A DNA stretch of 25,574 nucleotides, taken from positions 1-25,574 of the IMG/VR virus record IMGVR_UViG_3300020394_000307; one strand, written 5' to 3'. The stretch is from a virus. Both the position numbers and the translations under genes were made by a program. The notes beneath the pieces were generated by a model, which was given only the letters and a program-made list of their open reading frames with translations, ran no database searches and was not told the origin of the DNA. Shown here one piece after another: positions 14,864 to 20,833 of this stretch (its first letter is position 1; each line of letters starts with the position of its first letter).

Positions 14864-14879
14864 TTTTTATTTACTTAAG
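14855..14879 (+). repeat. inverted repeat overlapping the glycosyltransferase stop
   Basis: CTTAAGT (14855-14861) and ACTTAAG (14873-14879) form a seven-base stem extended by G-T and A-T pairs, around an AT-rich loop. There is no U-run after it, so it is not a convincing terminator; the second arm overlaps the -35 of the gene 45 promoter. Confidence 0.4.
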
Positions 14880-14898
14880 ACATTATGTGTGATATTAT
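14870..14898 (+). promoter_or_regulatory. promoter of the gene 45-44-62-regA operon
   Basis: TTTACT (14870-14875), 17-base spacer, TATTAT (14893-14898) with TGA just before it, resembling an extended -10. It lies in the 80-base gap before gene 45; predicted start is about 14905. A GTGAGGA ribosome site stands about 6-9 bases before the gene 45 ATG. Confidence 0.5.
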
Positions 14899-14943
14899 TA
14901 TTGAGTTAACTGTGAATATTTGTCATTTTTGTGAGGATAAGAA

Positions 14944-15594
14944 ATGAACATCTCTACTCCAACTCTTTCAATCCTGAAGAGTTTTACTTCTATCAATCCG
15001 TCCCTGTATGTAAATGCAGGCAGCGTGATTAAAACGATCTCTCCGCAAAAGACCATCATTGGTCGTGCCGAGGTCGACGAAAGCTTTGATAAGTCGTTCG
15101 GTATCTATGATCTTAATCAGTTCATCAGTACCGTAAGCATTCTTGATAATCCTACCTTTGACTTCGAAGATACATCGGTTCATATCAAGAATGGCGAAGC
15201 ATCAGTTCGTTATGGTTATGCCGATGCGAATATGATTATGCAGGCTCCTGAAAAGGATCTCGATCTTCCTGATGTGGTCGTCGAGTTTGAACTCAAGGAC
15301 TCTGTATTCAAGAAGACTATGCAGGCAGCCAGCGTTATGCAGCTTCCTAACTGGTCTGTCGTTGGCGCAAACGGTGACGTTACTCTTGTGGTCGGTAACT
15401 CAAAGGATGACTCATCGAATGTCTTCCGCCACGTTGTCGGTTCAACCGATCTTGAGTTCGACCTTCTCTTCAAGGTCGAGAACCTTAAGTTTATGTCTGC
15501 TGATTACACAGTGCGTATCTCGTCGAAGGGTATCAGCCACTTCTCAACAAATGGAGGTAAGTTACAATACTTCATCGCTACTGAATCCCGCTAA
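14944..15594 (+). CDS. 45: sliding clamp gp45
   Basis: Homotrimeric processivity clamp of T4-type replication; it also activates late transcription with gp55 and gp33. It has 216 residues (T4: 228) and is recognisable by the N-terminal LSILKSFTSINPSLYVNAG, the internal GIYDLNQFISTVSIL, and the C-terminal two-domain repeat ending GGKLQYFIATESR. The loss of about 12 residues relative to T4 is normal for cyanophage-like clamps. It follows its own promoter region and heads the operon gene 45-44-62-regA. It matters here because several other proteins in the window end in peptides that look like clamp ligands. Confidence 0.95.
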   Translation: MNISTPTLSILKSFTSINPSLYVNAGSVIKTISPQKTIIGRAEVDESFDKSFGIYDLNQFISTVSILDNPTFDFEDTSVHIKNGEASVRYGYADANMIMQAPEKDLDLPDVVVEFELKDSVFKKTMQAASVMQLPNWSVVGANGDVTLVVGNSKDDSSNVFRHVVGSTDLEFDLLFKVENLKFMSADYTVRISSKGISHFSTNGGKLQYFIATESR

Positions 15595-15613
15595 TTGAAA
15601 GGCTTTTTATATT

Positions 15614-16546
15614 ATGAATGAATTGTGGGTCGAAAAGTATCGTCCGTCTAAGATTGACGATTGCATCCTTCCAACAGAGCTCAAGCAATCCTTTGCTGGC
15701 TTCGTGGACAAAAACTATGTTCCTAATCTTCTCCTCTCAGGTGGTCCTGGCGTCGGCAAGACCACGGTTGCGAGAGCAATGTTGGAAGAATGCGAGTTTG
15801 ACTATATCGTTATCAATGGTTCGATGAATGGTAACATCGACACTCTACGTGTCGAGATCAAGAACTTCGCATCGACCGTTTCTCTTACAGGCAATCGTAA
15901 GTATGTTATACTTGACGAGGCCGACTATCTTAATCCGCAGTCGACTCAGCCAGCTCTTCGTAACTTTATGGAAGAGTACTCAAAGAACTGTGGCTTTATT
16001 CTTACCTGTAACTTTCGTAACCGTATCATCGATCCGTTGCATTCTCGGTGTTCGGTTATTGAGTTCAAGATCCCAGCCAAGGAAAAACCAAACCTTGCTT
16101 CTGGGTTTATGTCTCGAGTGCAACACATACTTGAAGCGGAAGGTGTTACGTTCGACCAAAAGGTTATCGCCGAACTGATCACGAAGCACTTTCCTGATTG
16201 GAGGAGAGTACTCAATGAACTACAACGGTATAGTGCTACTGGTCATATTGACACTGGCATCCTTGTCAATCTGGGCGATGATAACTTTAAGAAACTTATC
16301 GGCCATCTAAAGGATCGCAACTTTAAAGATATGCGTAAGTGGGTCGGACAGAACCAAGACGTTGAGTCGACCGCTTTATATCGACGCATATACGATACAG
16401 CAAGTACATATATCTCTGATCGTTCGATACCACAGTTGGTACTACACATAGCAGACTATTCCTATAAAGCTGCTTTCGTAGCTGATCAAGAAGTCAACCT
16501 AGTTGCATGCTTGACTGAAATCATGACGGATTGTGAATTCAAATGA
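15614..16546 (+). CDS. 44: clamp-loader ATPase gp44
   Basis: AAA+ subunit (four copies with one gp62) that opens gp45 and loads it at primer-template junctions. It has 310 residues (T4: 319). N-terminal LWVEKYRPSKIDDCILP is the RFC-type entry, Walker A GGPGVGKT is at 43-50, Walker B VILDEAD at 98-104, and sensor region ILTCNFRNRII precedes the SRC arginine-finger motif (about 138-140). C-terminal helical collar follows. It starts 19 bases after gene 45 with GAAAGG as ribosome site, and overlaps gene 62 by four bases. Confidence 0.96.
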   Translation: MNELWVEKYRPSKIDDCILPTELKQSFAGFVDKNYVPNLLLSGGPGVGKTTVARAMLEECEFDYIVINGSMNGNIDTLRVEIKNFASTVSLTGNRKYVILDEADYLNPQSTQPALRNFMEEYSKNCGFILTCNFRNRIIDPLHSRCSVIEFKIPAKEKPNLASGFMSRVQHILEAEGVTFDQKVIAELITKHFPDWRRVLNELQRYSATGHIDTGILVNLGDDNFKKLIGHLKDRNFKDMRKWVGQNQDVESTALYRRIYDTASTYISDRSIPQLVLHIADYSYKAAFVADQEVNLVACLTEIMTDCEFK

Positions 16547-16932
16547 ACCCTTTCGATTATGTAAATGCTATTAATGCTGGCAAAGACATAATGACCGGCA
16601 CGGAGAATGATGAGCTTGCCGAAAAGGGATACAATCCGTTCCTGACGAATCGGCAGTTCTCATACTTTCAAGACACCGTCCACTTTGCTGCAGCTATGAA
16701 CCAGAACGCGCATATCGATCATAGGTTACAATTTGACTTTTTAATAAATATAGTTAGACCAAAGAAGCGGTTTGCTAAATGGTCTAAGACTGAACATCAC
16801 GATGATCTTGAAGCAGTAGTACAGTATTTTGGATATAGTTATGAAAAAGCTAAACAGGTCATGGATATTCTGTCTTCTCAACAGATAAAAGATATAAAGA
16901 AAAAGCTTGAGAAGGGTGGATTGAAAAAATGA
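16543..16932 (+). CDS. 62: clamp-loader small subunit gp62
   Basis: A 129-residue protein, shorter than T4 gp62 (187) but of usual size for the cyanophage-like branch. N-terminal NPFDYVNAINAGKDIM and NPFLTNRQFSYFQDTVHFAAAMNQ, then RFAKWSKTEHHDDLEAVVQYFGYS, are characteristic and show a helical collar-type protein. It joins gp44 to make the loader. Position between gene 44 and regA with ATGA overlaps on both sides is the classical T4 arrangement. Confidence 0.92.
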   Translation: MNPFDYVNAINAGKDIMTGTENDELAEKGYNPFLTNRQFSYFQDTVHFAAAMNQNAHIDHRLQFDFLINIVRPKKRFAKWSKTEHHDDLEAVVQYFGYSYEKAKQVMDILSSQQIKDIKKKLEKGGLKK

Positions 16933-17336
16933 GTTTTGATATCAATAGTCTCGTGGAGGTAAAACTCCGTAACGAAGACGACTTCCTAAAAGTTCGAGAG
17001 ACTCTAACTCGCATCGGCGTAGCTTCGAAAAAAGAGAAGACTCTTTATCAATCCTGTCATATACTACATAAACAGGGTCGCTACTTCATCGTTCATTTCA
17101 AAGAGCTCTTTGCTCTTGATGGTAAACCATCGAACATGTCTGAGTCAGACGTAGCACGTCGTAACACGATCTCAAATCTTTTGAAGGAGTGGGAGTTAGT
17201 CGACCTAGTAAAATCGGAGCAGACAGAAAATCCTATCGCTCCGATTAGTCAGATTAAAGTTCTACCGTATAAAGAGAAGAACGAGTGGGAACTCGTTGCT
17301 AAATACAATATCGGTAAGAAGAAGGTTGTTAGTTAG
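16929..17336 (+). CDS. regA: RegA translational repressor
   Basis: A 135-residue RNA-binding repressor that blocks initiation on many early phage mRNAs, including its own and those of genes 44 and 45 in T4. The matching stretches are DFLKVRETLTRIGVASKKEKTLYQSCHILHKQGRYFIVHFKELFALDG and ARRNTISNLLKEWELVDLV, covering most of the family. The 3' end overlaps by eight bases the 3' end of a minus-strand gene, so transcription converges here and no terminator is visible. In T4 gene 43 follows regA directly; here about 4 kb is inserted. Confidence 0.94.
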   Translation: MSFDINSLVEVKLRNEDDFLKVRETLTRIGVASKKEKTLYQSCHILHKQGRYFIVHFKELFALDGKPSNMSESDVARRNTISNLLKEWELVDLVKSEQTENPIAPISQIKVLPYKEKNEWELVAKYNIGKKKVVS

Positions 17337-17868
17337 GGACCGCGTAGATCTCAGCTTTTGAGTCGAACAGGTCAAAGTAACCGGACTTCAGTTCCTTCTT
17401 TCCAGGACGAGGAAAGTCGACAAACTTAGAGCACTTCGACTTCTTTGCAAAGACGGTAATCGTACGATCCTTTGCAAGCTCGTTCCATACGTATCGACCA
17501 CCGGGTGACTGACTGTCACCTGCCTGTAGGTTGTAGCCTTTCTTGATCAAGAAACTGTACATCTTACGAGCAAGCTTCTTACCACGAAAGTTTGAGTCGA
17601 CTCTTGCCAAGTCAACATGCCAGAACTTACCACGCTTTGATAGATCGAACTGAGCAGCAATCCTGTATGTATCAACGACATCGTTAGTGAAAGCGGTACG
17701 CTGACGTTTTGTTCTTGAACGATCATACACCCAGATCTCAACATAATCCTTTTCGATCTCATCGATCCATATGTCGAAACCAAGATGACGACCAGCGAGG
17801 ACATAGTCCTCGCCGATCTGACCATAACCGAGATTGCTTCTTTTATCCATTGTTATTTTCTCAGGCAT
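17329..17868 (-). CDS. GNAT-fold acetyltransferase
   Basis: A 179-residue protein on the minus strand. The segment from about residue 82 (FWHVDLARVDSNFRGKKLARKMY, then FLIKKGYNLQAG) is a typical acetyl-CoA-binding motif A (R-G-x-x-L-A-x-x-x-Y), followed by QSPGGRYVWNELA, as in phage acetyltransferases with QSxGG...W motifs. The N-terminal part is strand-rich. The substrate is unknown. The ATG at 17868 is supported by GAAGGA 6 bases upstream and an eight-base overlap with the preceding gene. It is the last gene of a three-gene minus-strand operon and ends inside regA. Confidence 0.75.
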   Translation of the reverse strand: MPEKITMDKRSNLGYGQIGEDYVLAGRHLGFDIWIDEIEKDYVEIWVYDRSRTKRQRTAFTNDVVDTYRIAAQFDLSKRGKFWHVDLARVDSNFRGKKLARKMYSFLIKKGYNLQAGDSQSPGGRYVWNELAKDRTITVFAKKSKCSKFVDFPRPGKKELKSGYFDLFDSKAEIYAVPN

Positions 17869-18166
17869 TTGTATCCTTCATATATTTTGCAACAACGTGC
17901 GCGGCTTGGGTGGAGTAACCACCGATGTGCCAATCGTATGTACGATGAGGCGTATGACCGAGCTTCCAATCATAGATCGTGGCTGTGACATACTCATCAT
18001 CAACGAGAAACTCAAGATTCCACTCAGCGGTAACCTTATCGTCACCACTGCTGGTGTAACGAGGCTCACCGAAAACTTCGACGAGATCGTTATAGTTGGT
18101 CTTGATGTAACCCACCAGCGAGGTACCGCCGGCAGGCGCTTCGGTATCAATCAGTGTGATAGCCAT
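17861..18166 (-). CDS. hypothetical protein, 101 residues
   Basis: Minus-strand gene whose product starts MAITLIDTEAPAGGTSL and contains VEVFGEPRY, then an EWNLEFL...TIYDWKLG segment and a WHIGG motif. The FGEP...EW...F...ATIYDWK pattern is one I recall from small proteins of many unrelated phages, with no known function. It looks like a compact alpha/beta protein. It overlaps the upstream gene (TAATG) and the GNAT gene (eight bases), so all three are made together. Confidence 0.75.
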   Translation of the reverse strand: MAITLIDTEAPAGGTSLVGYIKTNYNDLVEVFGEPRYTSSGDDKVTAEWNLEFLVDDEYVTATIYDWKLGHTPHRTYDWHIGGYSTQAAHVVAKYMKDTNA

Positions 18167-18336
18167 TAGCTTTTCTCCATGTCGTAAATTTCATTCTCAA
18201 TGCAGCGCATAACGAGTCGAACCTTACGGAGCTCATCGGAAGTCAGCCGCTTGAGCTGACGGCGGATATGACGAGCGCTGTCGTCCTCTGCTATCCGCTT
18301 GATGACGTCAATCATCGTGGTGTAGGTATAATCCAT
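18166..18336 (-). CDS. 56-residue protein, first gene of the minus-strand operon
   Basis: Small gene of 56 codons from the ATG at 18336 to the TAA at 18166. A strong AAGGAG stands 7 bases upstream and the gene follows a consensus promoter. The product starts MDYTYTTMIDVIKRIAEDDS, continues with basic helical RHIRRQLKRL and ends MRCIENEIYDMEKS. It is likely a two-helix protein, possibly nucleic-acid binding given its basic middle. Not recognised. TAATG coupling to the next gene. Confidence 0.7.
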   Translation of the reverse strand: MDYTYTTMIDVIKRIAEDDSARHIRRQLKRLTSDELRKVRLVMRCIENEIYDMEKS

Positions 18337-18366
18337 TGATTTCTCCTTTTCATCAACAATATATAC

Positions 18367-18395
18367 ATTCTACCCCATAACGCTATATATGTCAA
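18367..18395 (-). promoter_or_regulatory. minus-strand arm of the divergent promoter pair
   Basis: Read on the minus strand: TTGACA (18395-18390), 17-base spacer, TAGAAT (18372-18367). Predicted start is about 18360, 24 bases before the first ATG. Nearly the same core, spacing and downstream GTATATAT as the plus-strand promoter at 18496-18524. Confidence 0.7.
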
Positions 18396-18495
18396 TATTT
18401 ATTTTTATGAATAAAATCAATGGATTACGGATAAGCAGTTGATTTAGTTGGATAATTTTTTTTAGATTTTTTTTAAAAAAAATGCGGTATCCCTA

Positions 18496-18524
18496 TTGAC
18501 ATATATAATATTGTATGGTAGAAT
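18496..18524 (+). promoter_or_regulatory. plus-strand arm of the divergent promoter pair
   Basis: TTGACA (18496-18501), 17-base spacer, TAGAAT (18519-18524), followed by GTATATAT. Predicted start is about 18531, 21 bases before the ATG at 18552. Nearly identical to the minus-strand arm. Confidence 0.7.
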
Positions 18525-18551
18525 GTATATATGATGATAAAGGAAAACAGC

Positions 18552-18956
18552 ATGTTTACATTCGACGATCAAACCGTTTCTGACCTACACAAGGATGCTC
18601 GTGGCTTCCGGCCTCATGCAGCTTTCATGGAAGGTTGGAACTCATCCGACGACGAGAACAAACAGGCCATCTGGGATGGTCTCATTCGTGAGCTCGAGCG
18701 TCACCAGGCTTGGGAAGCTATACGAGAGCGTGAAGCTCTCAGCGAGTTCCAAGGTGAGCTAGAGATTCTCATCGAATCCGGTGCTGGAGATCGTCAGACC
18801 GCTCTGCGTTGGATGACGGAGACCGAGACGTTCCATAACAGCCAGTCGGTTGAGCATTGGGTCTTTAACCGTGGCATCCTGTTCACCGACTTCGGTCGGG
18901 AGCTCGTGAAGGAGCTCATGGACATTGTTACTTTTGAAGAGTGGGAGACAGCATAA
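18552..18956 (+). CDS. hypothetical protein, 134 residues
   Basis: The start at 18552 is chosen because AAGGA (18540-18544) is 7 bases upstream; ATGs at 18531 and 18534 coincide with the predicted transcription start. The product starts MFTFDDQTVSDLHKDARGFRP and continues with a helical, acidic body (RELERHQAWEAIREREALSEFQ). It resembles small phage proteins with a DLxKDARGxRPxxxF motif that I remember only as hypothetical. Function unknown. TAATG coupling to a membrane microprotein. Confidence 0.75.
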   Translation: MFTFDDQTVSDLHKDARGFRPHAAFMEGWNSSDDENKQAIWDGLIRELERHQAWEAIREREALSEFQGELEILIESGAGDRQTALRWMTETETFHNSQSVEHWVFNRGILFTDFGRELVKELMDIVTFEEWETA

Positions 18957-19033
18957 TGTTTGCGCCTGTCGGCTTCTTCACAGTGATGTGTTTTATATGG
19001 ATTGCGGCTTGCGTCGTGGCGCTTGTAGATTAG
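18956..19033 (+). CDS. 25-residue membrane microprotein
   Basis: Small open frame of 25 codons that begins one base inside the preceding stop codon (TAATG). The peptide is almost entirely hydrophobic from residue 5 to 24 (starting MFAPVGFFTVMCF and ending CVVALVD), enough for one membrane helix with no charge until the final Asp. Translation would rely on coupling, since no clear Shine-Dalgarno is seen. It could be a membrane lysis-timing, exclusion or regulatory peptide, but nothing shows which. It is the sort of gene pipelines miss. Confidence 0.5.
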   Translation: MFAPVGFFTVMCFIWIAACVVALVD

Positions 19034-19051
19034 ATCGATGAGGCAGGCATA

Positions 19052-19285
19052 ATGCAACCTGGAACACAAGTAAAGCTCAAGGGTAAGAGCAAACACGGTA
19101 AGAACCGTATTCAGCAGTTCGGCGAGGACTTCTGGGTATCAGAGGTTCGCGACCGTCTTCAAACGACCACGCATAAGAACTTGCCTGGTCCCTTCTTAAT
19201 GGTCTTCAGCGAGACTGGAGATAACCGATGGGTCGCTCTTAACAATGATCCCGACTTCGAGGTGCAACAACTTTTAACCGAATAG
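19052..19285 (+). CDS. small conserved phage protein, 77 residues
   Basis: The protein begins MQPGTQVKLKGKSKHGKNRIQ and continues QFGEDFWVSEV. The VKLKGKSxHGKNRIxxxGxxWxV pattern is familiar from small T4-like cyanophage proteins. The basic, strand-like N-terminus suggests an SH3-like barrel or nucleic-acid-binding protein. No function is known. GAGGCA lies 7 to 9 bases upstream. Its last stop-codon base is the first base of the tRNA. Confidence 0.75.
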   Translation: MQPGTQVKLKGKSKHGKNRIQQFGEDFWVSEVRDRLQTTTHKNLPGPFLMVFSETGDNRWVALNNDPDFEVQQLLTE

Positions 19286-19360
19286 CCGTCGTAGCTCAGT
19301 TGGTAGAGCAGGGGTTTTGTAAACCTCAGGTCCGCGGTTCGAGTCCGTGCGACGGCACCA
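19285..19360 (+). tRNA. tRNA-Thr (anticodon UGU), CCA encoded
   Basis: Complete cloverleaf: acceptor GCCGTCG pairs with CGACGGC, D arm GCTC...GAGC, anticodon stem GGGGT/ACCTC around loop TTTGTAA (anticodon TGT, reads ACA), T arm CGCGG-TTCGAGT-CCGTG, then A-CCA in the DNA. It begins at the last base of the preceding gene's TAG. Typical of phages that supplement codons rarer in a host. Confidence 0.95.
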
Positions 19361-19367
19361 TTTATAT

Positions 19368-20294
19368 ATGACAAGCATTAACGTATACGGAAAGACAGGG
19401 GAGGTCGAGAACACCATCACTATCGATGATGAACTCGAATATGTCGACGGCCGGGTCTCAAAAGGTAACAAGTGTTACTATAAGGGAACCGGCCTTCCGT
19501 ATGATGGCCACTATATTCTCGAGGAACCATCCTACGAATACAATAAACTCGGCGAGCCAGATATATTCTATCTGGGTTATCACGTCAAGAGAAAGGTATG
19601 GGATGGTAAGTACGGTATCTTCAAGGAACCGTATCAGCCGTTCTTTCTCGATCACATTGGATCGTGCGCAGGTAAGGAAGGTACCGTTGTCCTGAACTCA
19701 ATGCGCTTTGAAAAAACTTCCATCGAGATATATGACTGCATTGAGATCGATAAAGATGACGAGCAGTATTACTATGAGGTCGACTATAAATGCAAACGTC
19801 GTACCTACATGGAGGGTGGTAGTCCAGAAGATCTGATGGATCTTATTTTGTATATGCTTGAGAGTCACTGGAACTTTCTGTGGGACAAGGGAGCAATCAA
19901 CGATGTCAGTTACAACGGTCTTGTGACCGATCCTGCAGATCTTTTCTATTCGGAAGAGCCAAAACATAAGCTAGGTACGGTGTATGCCGTTCTATATAGT
20001 CTTGCAGAAAAGAGCCACTCAAAGTTCAAAGAGTTTATAGATCACATCGGACTGCACCATCACGACAATACATGGTTCGTCATGAATGCTCTATGGATGA
20101 TTAAGGACTATGTCGATATCAACTCTATGCTTTTAAGTAAAGCTTTACATAAAGATAACTACATACATATTGTAAAGAACTATCTGTTGACTGGAAAGAA
20201 CTGTGCTTATTGTGCATGTGATGCTTTCATCGATCAGGGTGACAAAGTAATGCAACAATATTTAGAAAAGTTTGGAAAACTTGTTGACTCTTAA
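19368..20294 (+). CDS. hypothetical protein, 308 residues
   Basis: Unrecognised protein starting at the ATG 7 bases after the tRNA; an earlier in-frame ATG lies inside the tRNA and is rejected. The N-terminal half is strand-rich (MTSINVYGKTGEVENTITI). From about residue 150 it is helical and aromatic (PEDLMDLILYMLESHWNFLW). The C-terminus may hold HEAT-like helical pairs (IVKNYLLTGKNCAYCACDAFI) with a Cys-x-x-Cys-x-Cys group whose purpose is unknown. There is no Shine-Dalgarno, so expression may come from processed readthrough RNA after tRNA cleavage. No frameshift is evident and codon use looks like its neighbours. Confidence 0.75.
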   Translation: MTSINVYGKTGEVENTITIDDELEYVDGRVSKGNKCYYKGTGLPYDGHYILEEPSYEYNKLGEPDIFYLGYHVKRKVWDGKYGIFKEPYQPFFLDHIGSCAGKEGTVVLNSMRFEKTSIEIYDCIEIDKDDEQYYYEVDYKCKRRTYMEGGSPEDLMDLILYMLESHWNFLWDKGAINDVSYNGLVTDPADLFYSEEPKHKLGTVYAVLYSLAEKSHSKFKEFIDHIGLHHHDNTWFVMNALWMIKDYVDINSMLLSKALHKDNYIHIVKNYLLTGKNCAYCACDAFIDQGDKVMQQYLEKFGKLVDS

Positions 20295-20312
20295 GCAACT
20301 GTTTGTTAGAAT
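20284..20312 (+). promoter_or_regulatory. promoter of the structured RNA
   Basis: TTGACT (20284-20289), 17-base spacer, TAGAAT (20307-20312), overlapping the end of the preceding gene. Predicted start is about 20319, just two bases before the first hairpin. Confidence 0.6.
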
Positions 20313-20318
20313 ACTAAC

Positions 20319-20407
20319 ATGATCGGGGATTACTCGATCTGTATACCGAGACGAAGTAAGGGGTGGTATCTCGGACCACACAAAGGAAAGCTCCTTACTT
20401 CATTTTT
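20319..20407 (+). ncRNA. structured leader or small RNA, about 88 bases, with terminator
   Basis: Three stems. Hairpin 1 is GATCGGG (20321-20327) with CTCGATC (20333-20339), at the very 5' end. Hairpin 2 is GAAGTAAGG (20353-20361) with CCTTACTTC (20393-20401) followed by ATTTTT, a rho-independent terminator pattern. Inside its loop is a third hairpin, GTGGT (20363-20367)/ACCAC (20375-20379). The seven-base loop of that hairpin holds TCTCGG, complementary to CCGAGA at 20346-20351, so a pseudoknot is possible. It ends about 24 bases before the HTH gene. It may be a free sRNA or an attenuated leader of that gene. Confidence 0.55.
20353..20406 (+). terminator. rho-independent terminator of the structured RNA
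   Basis: Nine-base-pair stem GAAGTAAGG/CCTTACTTC followed by ATTTTTG. The loop is long (31 bases) and itself folded, which is unusual for a simple terminator. Confidence 0.5.
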
Positions 20408-20430
20408 GTAACCACAAGGAGACATCGAGT

Positions 20431-20688
20431 ATGTCGAAATCTAGTCGCGTTCTTGACGCACTTATGAATGGAGAACAGCTTACGGTTAAGCAGATCCGTT
20501 CACGTTTTGGAGTTGCCAATCCTACGGCTTTGGTCGACTCACTTCGCAAGTCGGGCGGCTTTGCGATCTACAGCAATGCTCGTACCAACAGCAAAGGTGA
20601 AACCCGTAACTTCTATCGTATGGGTACGCCTTCGAAGGCCGTCATTGCAGCCGGGTACCGCGCTTTGGGTACACGCGTAGCGGCCTAA
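20431..20688 (+). CDS. small winged-helix/HTH DNA-binding protein
   Basis: An 85-residue protein with a helix-turn-helix at about residues 17-42 (LTVKQIRSRFGVANPTALVDSLR), then a beta wing (FAIYSN...NFYRMG) and a helical, basic end (PSKAVIAAGYRALGTRVAA). Similar small HTH proteins occur in T4-like cyanophages. It probably regulates transcription, but its target is unknown. AAGGAG lies 10 bases before the ATG. The preceding structured RNA with a terminator-like end may control it by attenuation. Its GC content is a little higher than that of its neighbours. Confidence 0.8.
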   Translation: MSKSSRVLDALMNGEQLTVKQIRSRFGVANPTALVDSLRKSGGFAIYSNARTNSKGETRNFYRMGTPSKAVIAAGYRALGTRVAA

Positions 20689-20694
20689 TCAAAT

Positions 20695-20768
20695 TAGGGG
20701 ACGGGAAACATCATTCTCCTTATCATCAACTTTTTCCCGTCCCCTATTGATTATTCTAGGAGAATGAT
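20695..20768 (+). promoter_or_regulatory. interleaved inverted repeats (potential pseudoknot or switch)
   Basis: Stem A: TAGGGGACGGGAAA (20695-20708) pairs perfectly over 14 bases with TTTCCCGTCCCCTA (20733-20746). Stem B: ATCATTCTCCT (20710-20720), inside the loop of A, pairs perfectly over 11 bases with AGGAGAATGAT (20758-20768) downstream. The two can form an H-type pseudoknot or compete. It is not followed by a proper U-run. It fills the gap between the HTH gene and the hsp20 promoter. Confidence 0.6.
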
Positions 20769-20778
20769 TATATATAAT
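20747..20778 (+). promoter_or_regulatory. possible hsp20 promoter
   Basis: TTGATT (20747-20752) with either TATATA (20769-20774, 16-base spacer) or TATAAT (20773-20778, spacer 20, too long). It would put the start near 20781-20785. Spacing makes the assignment uncertain. Confidence 0.3.
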
Positions 20779-20780
20779 AT

Positions 20781-20829
20781 TGAGAATGCCTTTAGGGTTC
20801 TCATATATTAACCTTGCTTAATAGGAGGT
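20781..20829 (+). promoter_or_regulatory. ROSE-like RNA thermometer in the hsp20 leader
   Basis: Two hairpins before the Hsp20 ATG. The first pairs TGAGAA (20781-20786) with TTCTCA (20798-20803), with inner CCT/AGG. The second pairs ACCTT (20811-20815) plus CT (20817-20818) with AG (20823-20824) and GAGGT (20825-20829), leaving only G816 of TTGCT bulged, around loop TAAT. It covers the AGGAGG ribosome site. A U-U/C-G-C-U anti-Shine-Dalgarno with one unpaired G is the hallmark of ROSE thermometers that control small heat-shock genes in rhizobia and other proteobacteria. Confidence 0.6.
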
Positions 20830-20833
20830 ACAG

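Larger units (their letters stand above)
18337..18551. other. divergent intergenic region with T8A8 inverted tract
   Basis: About 215 bases without a gene. It holds two divergent promoters and, between them near 18450-18482, a run of Ts and As (TTTTTTTT then AAAAAAAA) that could be a weak hairpin, a curved or UP-element-like sequence upstream of the plus-strand promoter. No operator repeat is obvious apart from the promoter symmetry. Confidence 0.6.

Noticed and set aside
17337-18166. Plus-strand frames opposite the minus-strand operon
   Set aside because: The minus-strand frames have recognisable family motifs, ribosome sites and a promoter; the plus frames have none.
18531-18551. ATG codons before 18552
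   Set aside because: They coincide with the predicted transcription start; the ATG at 18552 has a proper AAGGA site.
19159-19471. Minus-strand reading frames over the tRNA
   Set aside because: Antisense translation of a tRNA gives the usual spurious peptides; the plus-strand genes and the tRNA explain the region.
20695-20746. Rho-independent terminator after the HTH gene
   Set aside because: The stem is long but the loop is 24 bases and no T-run follows in either direction.
20764-20811. 15-codon leader peptide before hsp20
   Set aside because: The AGGAG is only about one base from its ATG, too close for initiation, and it lies in the B stem of the interleaved repeats.
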